64,000 bases of DNA, from assembly GCA_015068035.1 (NCBI GenBank), contig SVLI01000002.1:124001-188000 (forward strand), given 5' to 3'. Origin of the DNA: Oscillospiraceae bacterium. Its GTDB lineage: Bacteria; Bacillota; Clostridia; Oscillospirales; Oscillospiraceae. The translations under genes were made by a program, and so were the position numbers. Positions 17,207-27,887 of this stretch are shown piece by piece (positions within the stretch are counted from its first letter, which is position 1; each line of letters opens with the position of its first letter). The notes beneath the pieces are model-generated. The model ran no database searches. It saw nothing but the letters and a program-made list of their open reading frames with translations, and had not been told where the DNA came from.

Positions 17207-17235
17207 TTGACAGCAGCGCGCAACCTATATATAAT
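17207..17235 (+). promoter_or_regulatory. Consensus sigma-A promoter of glyS
   Basis: TTGACA (17207-17212), exactly 17 bases, TATAAT (17230-17235). No T-box follows; the leader is only about 60 bases. Confidence 0.88.
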
Positions 17236-17300
17236 ACATTTTCACATTCACAATACGTTCTGCGAAAGCCATTCGTGGGACAAGGAGGTTCGCAACGCAA

Positions 17301-18722
17301 ATGAAAAACACGCAGAAAACCATGGACAAGATCGTAGCTCTGTGCAAAGGCAGAGGCTTCATTTTCGCCGGAAGCGAGATCTATGGCGGTCTTGCCAACA
17401 CCTGGGACTATGGTCCGCTCGGTGTGGAGCTGAAAAACAACGTCAAAAAAGCATGGTGGCAGAAATTCGTTCAGGAAAGCCCCTATAACGTGGGTCTGGA
17501 CGCCGCCATCCTCATGAACCCCCAGGTCTGGGTCGCCTCTGGCCACGTGGGTGGCTTCTCCGATCCTCTCATGGACTGCAAGGAGTGCAAGGAGCGCTTC
17601 CGCGCCGACAAGGTCATCGAGGAATGGTGCCAGGAAAACGGTTTTGATCTGGGCAAGAGCGTGGACGCTCTCAGCCAGGCCGAGATGAAGGCCTTCGTGG
17701 AAGAGCACAACATCCCCTGCCCCACCTGCGGCAAACACAACTGGACCGACATCCGTCAGTTCAACCTGATGTTCAAAACCTTCCAGGGCGTCACCGAGGA
17801 TGCGAAGAACGTCGTGTATCTCCGTCCCGAGACAGCACAGGGCATTTTCGTGAACTTCCAGAATGTCCAGCGCACCACCCGCCGCAAACTGCCCTTCGGC
17901 GTTTGTCAGGTGGGCAAGAGCTTCCGCAACGAGATCACTCCGGGCAACTTCACCTTCCGCACCCGTGAGTTTGAGCAGATGGAGCTGGAATTCTTCTGCA
18001 AGCCCGGCACCGAGCTTGAGTGGTTCAAGTACTGGAAAGATTTCTGCCACAAGTGGCTGCTGGATCTGGGCATGGATCCCGACAGCATCCGTCTGCGTGA
18101 CCACGACCCCGAGGAGCTGAGCCACTACTCCAACGCCACCACCGACTTTGAGTTCACTTTCCCCTTCGGCTGGGGCGAGCTGTGGGGCGTTGCCAGCCGC
18201 ACCAACTTCGACCTGACCGCTCACCAGACCACCTCCGGCAAGGATCAGACCTATTTCGATCAGGAAACCAACGAGCGCTATATCCCCTATGTCATCGAGC
18301 CCTCTCTGGGCGCCGACCGCGTGACCCTCGCCTTCCTCTGCGACGCTTACGACGAAGAGATCGTGGATGAGGCCAAGAACGACGTGCGCACCGTGCTGCA
18401 TCTGCACCCGGCACTCGCGCCCTTCAAGTGCGCGGTTCTGCCGCTTAGCAAGAAGCTCTCCGAGCCCGCGCTGGAAATCTACCACAAGCTGCAGAAGAAG
18501 TTCATGGTGGACTTCGACGATTCCGGCAGCATCGGCAAGCGCTATCGCCGCGAGGATGAGATCGGCACGCCCTTCTGCATCACCGTGGACTTTGACACGG
18601 TTGGCGACGCAGAGAAGGCCGGCGACGGCTGCGTCACCGTGCGTGAGCGTGACAGCATGACGCAGGAGCGTATCCCGATCGACGCGCTGGAGGACTACAT
18701 CGCGCAGCGCATCGTTCTGTAA
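17301..18722 (+). CDS. glyS: Glycine-tRNA ligase, alpha2 (eukaryote-like) type
   Basis: Class II synthetase charging tRNA-Gly as a homodimer, 473 residues. Motifs seen: [23 protein letters not shown] near the start, a zinc-binding insertion (CKECKERF and later CPTCGKHNW), motif 2 [25 protein letters not shown], and motif 3 EPSLGADR. The C-terminal anticodon-binding domain carries VLPLSKKL and [35 protein letters not shown] lies 12 bases before the ATG. It differs from the alpha2beta2 GlyQS of many bacteria. The constitutive promoter lacks a T-box, unlike thrS in this window. Confidence 0.97.
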   Translation: MKNTQKTMDKIVALCKGRGFIFAGSEIYGGLANTWDYGPLGVELKNNVKKAWWQKFVQESPYNVGLDAAILMNPQVWVASGHVGGFSDPLMDCKECKERFRADKVIEEWCQENGFDLGKSVDALSQAEMKAFVEEHNIPCPTCGKHNWTDIRQFNLMFKTFQGVTEDAKNVVYLRPETAQGIFVNFQNVQRTTRRKLPFGVCQVGKSFRNEITPGNFTFRTREFEQMELEFFCKPGTELEWFKYWKDFCHKWLLDLGMDPDSIRLRDHDPEELSHYSNATTDFEFTFPFGWGELWGVASRTNFDLTAHQTTSGKDQTYFDQETNERYIPYVIEPSLGADRVTLAFLCDAYDEEIVDEAKNDVRTVLHLHPALAPFKCAVLPLSKKLSEPALEIYHKLQKKFMVDFDDSGSIGKRYRREDEIGTPFCITVDFDTVGDAEKAGDGCVTVRERDSMTQERIPIDALEDYIAQRIVL

Positions 18723-18750
18723 CGCAAGCAATACGATAAGATTTTTTCAC

Positions 18751-18790
18751 GCCAAGCCCTGCCATCCCGGCCGGGCTTGGCTGTGTCTTG
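18751..18790 (+). terminator. Hairpin after glyS
   Basis: GCCAAGCCC (18751-18759) pairs with GGGCTTGGC (18773-18781). The tail TGTGTCTTG is only moderately T-rich, so termination may be partial and allow expression of the two genes that follow. Confidence 0.6.
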
Positions 18791-18865
18791 ATTTCACATC
18801 CGCGGGCAAAAGGCAGGGATTTTCGTTTCCCGCGCTTTGCCCGTGAACGGAAAGGAGCTTGAGAC

Positions 18866-19231
18866 ATGACTGCCGGTCAGCAATTTGTAAAAATACTCCG
18901 GCCCTTCGGCTGCATACTCTTTCTGGTCATGCTTGTGCTCTTTCTGCTGCTTGCCTTTCTTCCGAGTCGCGGCGAAGTGATCGATCTGGGTGATTATGCC
19001 GTGCCGGAAGGGCTGGATATGCAGGATGCCGATGCGCTTTGTGCGGAGCTGGAAAACAGCGTTTTCCCCCTGTTGCCGGGCGAGGCGGAGTGTTACACGG
19101 AAAAGGGCCGTGTGCACGTTGTGTTCGACGGCGAGCATTTTGCCGATTGCAGCAAAACCGTCGGGCATTACTTTCCGGATGCTGATATCACCTATCACCG
19201 TAGCGCAAGCGCAGACCTGCACCCGCAATGA
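18866..19231 (+). CDS. Small membrane-anchored protein, unknown
   Basis: 121 residues. AAAGGAGC lies about 9 bases before the ATG. One transmembrane helix (about 13-33, ILFLVMLVLFLLLAFLP) anchors an extracytoplasmic domain of about 85 residues that is acidic and has three cysteines. It ends 20 bases before the MATE gene, whose ribosome binding site GGAGG lies just after this stop, so the two are probably co-transcribed. I do not recognise the family. Confidence 0.6.
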   Translation: MTAGQQFVKILRPFGCILFLVMLVLFLLLAFLPSRGEVIDLGDYAVPEGLDMQDADALCAELENSVFPLLPGEAECYTEKGRVHVVFDGEHFADCSKTVGHYFPDADITYHRSASADLHPQ

Positions 19232-19251
19232 AACGGAGGCAATTTCCCTCA

Positions 19252-20631
19252 ATGAAGAATAAATATGAACTTGACATGAGCCAGGGGAAGCTTTTCCCCA
19301 TGCTTGTTGCATTTGCGATCCCGCTGATTCTCTCGGGCATTCTGCAACTTGCCTTTAACGCGGCCGACCTGATCGTGGTCGGTCGTTTTGCGGGCGAAAA
19401 CTCACTGGCAGCCGTCGGCTCAAACCAGGCACTTGTGTCGCTGATCGTCAATGTCCTGATGGGCATGGGCACCGGAACGAGCGTTCTTGTTTCCCGCTAC
19501 TACGGCGCCAAGAACGAGGCCAAACTGCTCGACACCATCCGCACGACGGTGATCATCGCCGTGGTCGGCGGCGTTATTTTCGGCGTACTGGCCATTCTGG
19601 TTTCGGGCAGCCTGCTGCGCATCATGGGCACACCTGAGGAAGTGCTTCCGCTGGCAACGGTCTACCTGCGCATCTATTTTGCGGGCCTGCCGGTTCTGGT
19701 GCTGTATAACTTCTGCAGCGCCGCGCTGCGCGCGGTGGGCGACACCAAGCGCCCGCTCATCTATCTGGCCATCGCGGGCGTTCTGAACGTGGGCATGAAC
19801 CTGTTTTTCGTGATCGTGTTCCATATGGGCGTTGTCGGCGTTGCGCTGGCAACCGTGCTCAGCCAGTGCGTTTCCTGCTATCTCACGGTGCGCTGCCTGC
19901 TGCGCTCCAAGAGCATCTGCCGTCTGGAACTGAAGGGGTTTCGCTTCTCCTGGGTGTGCTTTAAGGAGATTTTCCGCATCGGTCTGCCCGCCGGAATCCA
20001 GGGCTCGCTTTTCTCCGTATCCAACGTGCTCATCCAGTCCTCTATCAACTCCTTCGGTGCGATGGTTATGGCCGGCAATTCTGCCGGCGCAAGCATTGAG
20101 TCCTTCAGCTTTGTTGCGCTGGACGCCGTGAGTCAGGCGGCCGTTGCTTCCGTCAGCCAGAACATGGGCGCGCGGAAATATGACCGAACCCGTCAGGCCG
20201 TCCGCTGCTGCACCCTGCTGGGCTTCATTGTCGGCGTTGTGATGAGCATGACCATCATCCTGCTGCGGCGTCCGCTCGTGGGCATCTACACCTCCGAACC
20301 CGCCGCGATCGAGGCCGGCTGCCGAAGGCTCGTTGTAATCGGCATTCTTTATTTCATCAATGGCTTCCAGCATATGTTCGGCGGCATTCTGCGCGGGCAC
20401 GGCTACAGTCTGCTGCCCACCTGTATCACACTGATGGGCATCTGCGGTTTCCGCGTCTTTTGGATTTACACCGCCTTTGCCGAAACCCGCTCCCTGGATC
20501 TGCTCTACGCATCTTATCCGATCTCTTGGGTGCTCACAATCACCGTGCTGCTCATCTTCTATTTTGCGCTGCGCAAAAAGGCCTATGCCAAAAACGAAGC
20601 GCGGGTCGAACATGTACTGCAAAGCGACTGA
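19252..20631 (+). CDS. MATE family efflux transporter (first copy)
   Basis: Cation-coupled multidrug or toxin exporter, 459 residues, with 12 predicted membrane segments. The N-terminus KNKYELDMSQGKLFPMLVAFAIPLILSGILQLAFNAADLIVVGRF is typical of clostridial MATE proteins. The internal pseudo-repeat is visible: the second half restarts at FRIGLPAGIQGSLFSVSNVLIQSSINSFG. The ATG at 19252 was preferred (GGAGG 12 bases upstream); an in-frame ATG at 19228 overlaps the previous stop. Substrates cannot be predicted. It is not close in sequence to the second MATE gene at 46.8 kb. Confidence 0.92.
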   Translation: MKNKYELDMSQGKLFPMLVAFAIPLILSGILQLAFNAADLIVVGRFAGENSLAAVGSNQALVSLIVNVLMGMGTGTSVLVSRYYGAKNEAKLLDTIRTTVIIAVVGGVIFGVLAILVSGSLLRIMGTPEEVLPLATVYLRIYFAGLPVLVLYNFCSAALRAVGDTKRPLIYLAIAGVLNVGMNLFFVIVFHMGVVGVALATVLSQCVSCYLTVRCLLRSKSICRLELKGFRFSWVCFKEIFRIGLPAGIQGSLFSVSNVLIQSSINSFGAMVMAGNSAGASIESFSFVALDAVSQAAVASVSQNMGARKYDRTRQAVRCCTLLGFIVGVVMSMTIILLRRPLVGIYTSEPAAIEAGCRRLVVIGILYFINGFQHMFGGILRGHGYSLLPTCITLMGICGFRVFWIYTAFAETRSLDLLYASYPISWVLTITVLLIFYFALRKKAYAKNEARVEHVLQSD

Positions 20632-20656
20632 GCGCGCTGTAAAAACCGAAATTCAA

Positions 20657-20692
20657 CCGGCTGCACATCCCGTGCAGCCGGTCTTCTTTTCT
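20657..20692 (+). terminator. Terminator after MATE gene
   Basis: ACCGGCTGCAC (20657-20667) pairs with GTGCAGCCGGT (20673-20683), followed by CTTCTTTTC. Confidence 0.85.
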
Positions 20693-20756
20693 CCGCTTGC
20701 TGCGGAAATCGGCACGCAATTGTTTGAATAAAAGGCTACCATTTTTGATCGCAGTA

Positions 20757-20765
20757 TGTTATAAT
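20757..20765 (+). promoter_or_regulatory. Extended -10 promoter of the two-component operon
   Basis: TGT directly followed by TATAAT (20760-20765). No recognisable -35, so it may need an activator or rely on the extended element. Confidence 0.5.
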
Positions 20766-20844
20766 GTCTATGTATAAGATTTTGTCCGGCACAGGTCCCG
20801 AAACGGACGATGCGCCGCGTTTTCCCTCTCCAAGGAGGTTACGA

Positions 20845-21531
20845 ATGAAAAAGGTACTTGTACTGGAGGATGAGAGCAGCATCCGCGGCTTTGTTGTGAT
20901 CAATCTGCGCCGCAGCGGCTATGAGCCCATTGAGGCAGAGACGGGCGAACAGGCGCTGGCGCAGCTGCGCGCAAATCCGGACATTCGCGTTGCACTTTTG
21001 GATGTGATGCTGCCGGATATTGACGGATTTGAGGTCTGCCGCCGCATCCGCGCAACGGACAGCAAGATCGGCATCATCATGCTCACGGCCAAGAGCCAGG
21101 AGATGGACAAGGTGACCGGCCTGATGACCGGTGCGGACGATTACGTGACCAAGCCCTTCTCCCCCGCTGAGCTGACCGCGCGCATTGACGCGCTCTTCCG
21201 CCGCACCGGCGGCGCGGACGAGCCGGAGCAAGACACGATCTGCAACGAGCCGTTCCGTCTCAACACACGCAACCGGACGCTGGAGAAAAACGGCGAGCGC
21301 ATCCGTCTGACGCAAATTGAGTTTTCCATCACGAAGCTCTTTATGGAAAACCCCGGCAAGGCGCTTTCCCGCGAGGATATTTTCAAAGCCGTGTGGGGTC
21401 GCGAATATGACGGCGATCTGAAAACGGTGGACGTGAACATCCGCCGTCTGCGCATCAAGCTTGAGGACAACCCGACGCAACCCACCTACATCACAACCGT
21501 CTGGGGTTTTGGCTACAAATGGGGATTCTGA
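20845..21531 (+). CDS. OmpR/PhoB-type response regulator
   Basis: DNA-binding response regulator, 228 residues. Receiver domain at about 1-118: acidic pair in LVLEDE, phospho-acceptor Asp at about 53 (LLDVMLPDIDG), Thr in MLTAKSQ and Lys in VTKPF. Winged-helix effector at about 130-228 with REDIFKAVWGREYDGDLKTVDVNIRRLRIKLE and the ending TTVWGFGYKW. The ATG at 20845 follows AAGGAGGTTACGA; earlier in-frame starts would lie before that site. It overlaps the histidine kinase gene by 13 bases, so the pair works together. The stimulus is unknown. Confidence 0.95.
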   Translation: MKKVLVLEDESSIRGFVVINLRRSGYEPIEAETGEQALAQLRANPDIRVALLDVMLPDIDGFEVCRRIRATDSKIGIIMLTAKSQEMDKVTGLMTGADDYVTKPFSPAELTARIDALFRRTGGADEPEQDTICNEPFRLNTRNRTLEKNGERIRLTQIEFSITKLFMENPGKALSREDIFKAVWGREYDGDLKTVDVNIRRLRIKLEDNPTQPTYITTVWGFGYKWGF

Positions 21532-22961
21532 AAGTTTTGACACGCGGCAGGCAATCCAGGCAAAACAAATCGCGCTCCCTGCGCACACGCTGGTTGATCG
21601 GCTGCATCTGCGGTCTGCTGGCCGGGTTCATCATTGCCGTTTCCGTGAGCGCCGCGGTTTCCTCCACGAAGCAGGAAAAACGTCTGCGTGCGGAAATGCA
21701 GGATGCGCTGCAACTTGCGGACGCTGCGCTGCCGGTCCTGCTTGCGCAGCCGGATGAAAAATACGCAAGCGTCGCGCATCGCTTTGTGTGCAGGTATGAT
21801 GACCACAATGGTTTGGAGCTGCAGCTCCTCGACGCGGATGGGTGCGTTGAAGCCTCCAGTCGGGAATCACAAATCGGCAGGCGCATTCGCACGGAGGATG
21901 TAAAGGCTGCGCTGGATAACGGCGATACACAGTTTGCCAAGAGCAAAGATCCGCGTTTTCTGTCCCTCTCCGCGCCCGTTTCGGAGCAGGACGAAGCGCC
22001 TGTGCGCGCGCTGCGCGTTGTCTCTGATCTTGAGGTCGTGCGCCGTCAGGTGTTCCACACAGTGCTCATCACCGCTGTGATCGGCTTGGGCATCATCGCC
22101 CTGTTCCTGCTCGGCAGCCTCCTGTATATCCGCACGATCTCAGAACCCGTTACAAAACTGACCGATATGGCTTCCCGCATTGCCGACGGCAGTTACGGCA
22201 TACAGGTAAAGAAAACCTATAACGACGAGATCGGCGTTCTGACCGACACGGTCAACACGCTCAGCGAGGCGCTGTCCAAGGCGGAAAAGCTGCAAACAGA
22301 ATTCATCTCCTCCGTCTCCCACGAGCTGCGCACCCCACTGACTGCGATCACCGGCTGGAGCGAAACGCTGATGTATGACGAAGCCATTCAGGGCGACTCC
22401 CGCCGCGGCATTCAGATCATCTCCAGCGAAGCGAGTCGGCTGGCCAAGCTGGTCACGGAACTGCTGGACTTCACCCGCATTCAGGACGGGCGCTTTCTGC
22501 TCAATGTAGAATCGCTTGACCTTGCAGCGGAGCTGGAAGATCTGGTTTTCTCCTACGGCGGTCTGCTACGGCAGGACGGTGTGGAGCTGTGCTACACGCC
22601 TTGCGAGGGGGATGCCCCGCTCATTCTCGGCGATCCCGCTCGGCTCAAGCAGGTGTTTCTGAATATTCTGGACAACGCCGCAAAGTATGGACGCGACGGC
22701 GCCTGTGTCGAGGTTTCGCTGTGTTTTGACGAGGCATATATCACCGTCACCGTGCGCGACCACGGCAGCGGCATCCCGGAAAACGAGCTGCCCTTTGTAA
22801 AGCAGAAGTTCTACAAAGGCAGCGGCAAGGAGCGCGGCAGCGGCATCGGCCTTGCCGTATGCGAAGAGATCATTGTGCGTCACATGGGTGAGCTCATCAT
22901 CGAAAACGCCCCGGACGGCGGCGTACTTGTGACCGTGAAGCTCCCCGTTGCGAAAGAATAA
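21519..22961 (+). CDS. Sensor histidine kinase
   Basis: Membrane sensor kinase of the adjacent regulator, 480 residues. TM1 at about 25-47, an extracytoplasmic sensor of about 125 residues that reads like a CACHE/PAS-type fold, and TM2 at about 178-203. HAMP at about 204-255. The HisKA box SSVSHELRTPLTAITGW carries the phosphorylated His at about 268. ATP-binding lobes include N-box NILDNAAKYG, DHGSGIPENELP, and GSGIGLAVCEEI. The start lies within the regulator gene and no separate binding site is visible, so coupling is likely. The next gene starts 33 bases later. Confidence 0.95.
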   Translation: MGILKVLTRGRQSRQNKSRSLRTRWLIGCICGLLAGFIIAVSVSAAVSSTKQEKRLRAEMQDALQLADAALPVLLAQPDEKYASVAHRFVCRYDDHNGLELQLLDADGCVEASSRESQIGRRIRTEDVKAALDNGDTQFAKSKDPRFLSLSAPVSEQDEAPVRALRVVSDLEVVRRQVFHTVLITAVIGLGIIALFLLGSLLYIRTISEPVTKLTDMASRIADGSYGIQVKKTYNDEIGVLTDTVNTLSEALSKAEKLQTEFISSVSHELRTPLTAITGWSETLMYDEAIQGDSRRGIQIISSEASRLAKLVTELLDFTRIQDGRFLLNVESLDLAAELEDLVFSYGGLLRQDGVELCYTPCEGDAPLILGDPARLKQVFLNILDNAAKYGRDGACVEVSLCFDEAYITVTVRDHGSGIPENELPFVKQKFYKGSGKERGSGIGLAVCEEIIVRHMGELIIENAPDGGVLVTVKLPVAKE

Positions 22962-22994
22962 GCAAAAAAATCCGACAGAAAAGAGATCGAAAGC

Positions 22995-23945
22995 ATGTCG
23001 AAAAAAGATTCATCCTGCGCCTTCCGCACCTCCATCGGCGGGCAGGCGCTCATTGAGGGCATCCTCATGCGCGGACCGGATAAACAGGCCATCGTCTGCC
23101 GAAAGGCAAACGGTGAGCTCTCCATCCAGGAAAGCGAGTTAAAACTCATCAAGGACAAGCATCCCATTCTCGGCTGGCCCTTTGTGCGCGGCGTTGTCAC
23201 TTTTTTGGACAGTCTCGTCAAAGGCATGCAGGCCGTCACATGGTCTGCCGAGCAGCAGCCGGAAGAGTTGCAGGAGGAGCCGGGCAAGTTTGACCTTTGG
23301 CTTGAAAAGAAGCTCGGCACGGAAAAGGCGGAGAAAATCGTCTTCGGCATCGCCATTTTCCTCGGCATCGCGCTGGCCGTCGGTCTGTTCTTCTTCCTGC
23401 CCACGCTGCTGACCGGACTGATGGACGGTTTCCTGAAAAGCCGTCTGCTGCGCAATCTGGTGGAGGGCGTTATGCGCATTCTGATCTTCCTGCTCTACCT
23501 TTGGGCGGTGACGCGCATGAAGGACATCCGCCGGATGTTCTCCTACCACGGAGCGGAGCACAAAACCATCCATTGCTATGAGCGCGGCCTTGAGCTGACG
23601 GTGGAAAACGTGCGCACCATGCCGAAAGAGCATCCCCGCTGCGGCACGAGTTTCCTGTTCGTTGTGATGATCGTGAGCATCTTCGTTTTGATGTTCGTCA
23701 CCTGGACAACGCCGCTGCTGCGTTTGCTCATCCGCCTTTGCCTGCTGCCCATCATCGTTGCGATCAGCTATGAGATCAACCGCTGGGTCGGCCGGCATGA
23801 CAACGTCCTGTCCACCATCCTTGCATGGCCGGGCCGGCAGCTTCAGCACCTGACCACCTATGAGCCGGATGACGGCATGATCGAGTGCGCCATCGAAGCC
23901 CTGAAGCGCGTCATTCCCGAGGAAACGGGAAAGGACGAATGGTAA
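22995..23945 (+). CDS. DUF1385 membrane protein (YqhQ-like)
   Basis: 316 residues. The family opening SIGGQALIEGILMRGP is clear, followed by GWPFVRGVVTFLDSLVKG. Hydrophobic segments at about 115-140 and 155-177 precede the conserved block MFSYHGAEHKTIHCYERG, then EHPRCGTSFLF, further membrane segments at about 220-260, and LSTILAWPGRQLQHLTTYEP. The conserved His and Cys pattern suggests a metal-dependent enzyme, but its reaction is unknown. It lies directly upstream of prmC; in many Clostridia DUF1385-prmC-prfA is a conserved run, and prfA is missing here. Confidence 0.88.
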   Translation: MSKKDSSCAFRTSIGGQALIEGILMRGPDKQAIVCRKANGELSIQESELKLIKDKHPILGWPFVRGVVTFLDSLVKGMQAVTWSAEQQPEELQEEPGKFDLWLEKKLGTEKAEKIVFGIAIFLGIALAVGLFFFLPTLLTGLMDGFLKSRLLRNLVEGVMRILIFLLYLWAVTRMKDIRRMFSYHGAEHKTIHCYERGLELTVENVRTMPKEHPRCGTSFLFVVMIVSIFVLMFVTWTTPLLRLLIRLCLLPIIVAISYEINRWVGRHDNVLSTILAWPGRQLQHLTTYEPDDGMIECAIEALKRVIPEETGKDEW

Positions 23946-23979
23946 CCGCGATTAAGTAAGCATCGGGAGAGACAGAGAG

Positions 23980-24837
23980 ATGCCCAAAACCTACAACGAC
24001 CTGTATATCACCGCCCGCCGCGCCCTGCGCGATGCGGGAATCGAGGCCTACAGCCTGGAGGCGCGGCTCATCATTGCGCACGCCAGCGGCAAGACCATGG
24101 AAAAGCTGCTGCAGAACATGCAGTTTTACACCAGCGCGGAGGTGGAAACCGAGGTTTCGCGCCTGACCGAACGGCGGCTGCGCGGCGAACCGGTGGCCTA
24201 TCTGACCAACGCCTGGGAGTTCTACGGTCTGCCAATGGAGGTCACGCCCGACGTGCTGATTCCGCGCACCGACACGGAAACGCTGGTAGACGTGGCGCTC
24301 TCCCTCCTGCGCGGGAGGAAAATGGACGCCCGCATCCTTGACCTCTGCTGCGGAAGCGGCTGCATCGGCTGCGCCATGGCGCTGAATCTGCCCGCCAGCC
24401 GCGTCGTGATGCTGGACATCTCCGACAAGGCGCTGCGCGTGGCGCGGCGCAACGTCAATCAGCTCGGACTGGGCAGCCGCGTGCTGTGCACGGACGCGGA
24501 CGCACGCAAAACGCCTCCCATGCTCGTCGGCAGCTTTGACGCGCTGCTTTGCAACCCGCCCTACATCCCCTCCGGCGACATTCTCATGCTTGACCCCTCC
24601 GTGCGGGACTATGAGCCCATATGGGCGCTCGACGGCGGCGAGGATGGGCTGGACTTTTACCGCGACATCCTCAAGCACTGGAAAAGCGTCCTGCGTCCGG
24701 GCGGCATTCTTCTGTTTGAAGTCGGCATCGGCCAGTCCGAAGCCGTGCAAGCGCTCATGCGCGCAGCGGGCTTTCTGGATATTGGCGTACATCCGGACAG
24801 CCGCGGCATCGAGCGCGTAATCAGCGGACACATTTAA
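23980..24837 (+). CDS. prmC: Release factor glutamine methyltransferase
   Basis: N5-glutamine methyltransferase acting on the GGQ loop of release factors 1 and 2, 285 residues. The N-terminal helical domain (about 1-80) binds the release factor. Catalytic SAM domain: ILDLCCGSGCIGCAMAL (motif I), VVMLDIS, and the methyl-transfer motif NPPYIPSGD. LIPRTDTETLVD before motif I is the usual PrmC sequence. GGGAGAGACAGAGAG precedes the ATG at a weak spacing. The window holds no prfA or prfB next to it. Confidence 0.94.
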   Translation: MPKTYNDLYITARRALRDAGIEAYSLEARLIIAHASGKTMEKLLQNMQFYTSAEVETEVSRLTERRLRGEPVAYLTNAWEFYGLPMEVTPDVLIPRTDTETLVDVALSLLRGRKMDARILDLCCGSGCIGCAMALNLPASRVVMLDISDKALRVARRNVNQLGLGSRVLCTDADARKTPPMLVGSFDALLCNPPYIPSGDILMLDPSVRDYEPIWALDGGEDGLDFYRDILKHWKSVLRPGGILLFEVGIGQSEAVQALMRAAGFLDIGVHPDSRGIERVISGHI

Positions 24838-24966
24838 CGAACGAATATCCGTGCCCACGGCCAAATTTCGGCCGGGCAAAGATATATTTTCGCACCCGCA
24901 AACCGGATTCTCCACAGGAAAAGAACGAGAGACTAAATTTAGATGATTGAATGAGGTGACTGCATC

Positions 24967-26066
<1,100 letters not shown>

Positions 26067-26067
<1 letters not shown>

Positions 26068-26543
26068 TGCCCGCGGATAAAAAGCGCACACCCGCGGCGG
26101 AAAAAACGCCGCGTCAGCGTGCGCTGGAAATGCTCGACCGGCGGGATTACTCCCGCGCCGAGCTGCAGCGCAAGCTGGTGGAAAAGGGCGTCGGTGAGCT
26201 TGAGGCCGAAAGCGCGGTTGAATACCTTGTCGGACTCGGTTTTGTAAACGATCTGCGCTATGCGGAGCTCATCGTGCGGCAGTATGCCGCGAAGGGCTGC
26301 GGCGCGCGGCGCGTGCGCGAGGAGCTCTATCGCCGCGGCATCGACCGCAACACGATGGACGCCGCGATGGAAACCATGCCCGAACAGGACGAGGCTCTGG
26401 AAAAGCTTCTGCGGCAAAAGCTGCGCGGCAGCTTTGATCGCGCAGACATCAAGCGTGCCACCGATTCTCTCCTGCGCAAAGGCTACAACTATGAGGAAAT
26501 TGCTTCCGCACTTCGCCGTCTGCGCGAAGAGGCGGACGAATAG
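26067..26543 (+). CDS. recX: RecA regulatory protein RecX
   Basis: Small helical protein that binds RecA filaments and modulates their activity, 158 residues. Three-helix repeats are visible: RALEMLDRRDYSRAELQRKLVEKG, YLVGLGFVNDLRYAELIVRQYAAKGCGARRVREEL, and KRATDSLLRKGYNYEEIASALRRL. Its ATG shares the A of the recA stop (TGATG), giving tight translational coupling, which keeps RecX in proportion to RecA. Confidence 0.93.
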
Positions 26544-26564
26544 AATGAACTATTGGAGAACACC

Positions 26565-27887
26565 ATGTCCGAGAAAATTGCTCTGATCTCTTTGGGCTGT
26601 CCGAAAAACCTGATCAATAGTGAGCAGATGCTTTTTCTGCTCGCGGAGGCGGGCTACACGCTGGTGCCCGACCCCGACGGGGCAGACGTCGCCGTTGTGA
26701 ACACCTGCGGCTTTATTGACAGCGCCAAAAGCGAGGCGATTGACGTTATCCTCTCCCTCGCCGCGCTCAAAGAGGCCGGCCAACTGCAGCGCATTGTTGT
26801 TTGCGGCTGCCTGTCGCAGCGTTATCGCGCGGAGCTGCGCGAGGAGCTGCCGGAAGTGGATGCCATCGTCGGCGTCGGCAGCTTTTCGGAGATCGTCGCC
26901 GCCGTGCGCGGCGCACTCGCCGGAGAAAAGCCCGAGCTTTTCGGCGATATCAACGCCCCCGTGGATGAGACGGGGCGCGCCGTGTCCACCGGCCCGGGCT
27001 GGGCCTACGTCAAGATTGCGGACGGCTGTGACAACCGCTGCGCTTTCTGCGCCATCCCCTCCATCCGCGGGCGCTATCGTTCCCGCCCGATGGAGGCCAT
27101 CGTGGAAGAATGCCGCAGCCTTGCGCAAAGCGGCGTGCGGGAAGTGATTCTCGTGGCACAGGACATCACGCGCTACGGAACGGATCTGAAGCCGAAAAAT
27201 TCGCTCGCCGCGCTCTGCCGCGAGCTTGTGAAAATCGAGGGTCTGGAGTGGCTGCGGCTGCACTACCTCTATCCCGACCGCTTCGATGACGAGCTCATCG
27301 AGTGCATCGCCGCCGAGCCGAAAATCGTGAAATATCTGGACATTCCGCTGCAGCACATCAACGACACCATCCTCCGCCGCATGAACCGCCGCGGCACAGG
27401 TGCGGAAATCCGCACGCTGCTGAAAAAACTGCGTGAGCGGATCCCCTCCGTTGTCATCCGCACGAGCCTCATCACCGGTCTGCCCGGTGAGACGCTGACG
27501 GAATTCGAGGAGCTCTGCTCCTGGCTGCGCGAGGCGAAGCTGGAGCGCGCGGGCGTCTTTGCCTTTTCCCCGGAGGAGGGAACCCCCGCTGCTGAAATGA
27601 CGGATCGCGCGGACGAAGAGGAAGCGCAGCGCCGCGCACAGCTCGTCATGGACCTGCAGGCAGAAGTGATGGACGACTGGTGCCGCGCACAGCTTGGCAA
27701 AACACTGCGCGTGCTCGTGCAGGGCTATGACGAAGAAGCCGATTTGCTCTGGGGACGGAGCTGGGCGGATTCTCCCGAGATCGACGGCCGCGTGCTGTTT
27801 GACGGGGAGGCCGAGCCCGGTTGCTTTGCCGATATTCAAATCAACGCCGTCACAGAGGACGGCGACCTGGTGGGGGTGCTGGTATGA
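26565..27887 (+). CDS. rimO: Ribosomal protein S12 methylthiotransferase RimO
   Basis: Radical-SAM enzyme adding a methylthio group to an Asp of ribosomal protein S12, 440 residues. The N-terminal MTTase domain shows SLGCPKNLINSEQ, VNTCGFIDSAKSEAI and CGCLSQRY, holding the three cysteines of the auxiliary cluster. The radical-SAM cluster ligands are in CDNRCAFCAIPSIRGRYRSR. A C-terminal TRAM-like domain follows (about 375-440). GGAG lies 6 bases before the ATG at 26565. It overlaps pgsA by 4 bases. rimO-pgsA adjacency is usual in Clostridia. Confidence 0.96.
   Translation: MSEKIALISLGCPKNLINSEQMLFLLAEAGYTLVPDPDGADVAVVNTCGFIDSAKSEAIDVILSLAALKEAGQLQRIVVCGCLSQRYRAELREELPEVDAIVGVGSFSEIVAAVRGALAGEKPELFGDINAPVDETGRAVSTGPGWAYVKIADGCDNRCAFCAIPSIRGRYRSRPMEAIVEECRSLAQSGVREVILVAQDITRYGTDLKPKNSLAALCRELVKIEGLEWLRLHYLYPDRFDDELIECIAAEPKIVKYLDIPLQHINDTILRRMNRRGTGAEIRTLLKKLRERIPSVVIRTSLITGLPGETLTEFEELCSWLREAKLERAGVFAFSPEEGTPAAEMTDRADEEEAQRRAQLVMDLQAEVMDDWCRAQLGKTLRVLVQGYDEEADLLWGRSWADSPEIDGRVLFDGEAEPGCFADIQINAVTEDGDLVGVLV

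Noticed and set aside
24838..24966. SOS (LexA) box before recA
   Set aside because: GAAC occurs near 24843 and 24926, but neither has the matching GTTC half at the right distance.
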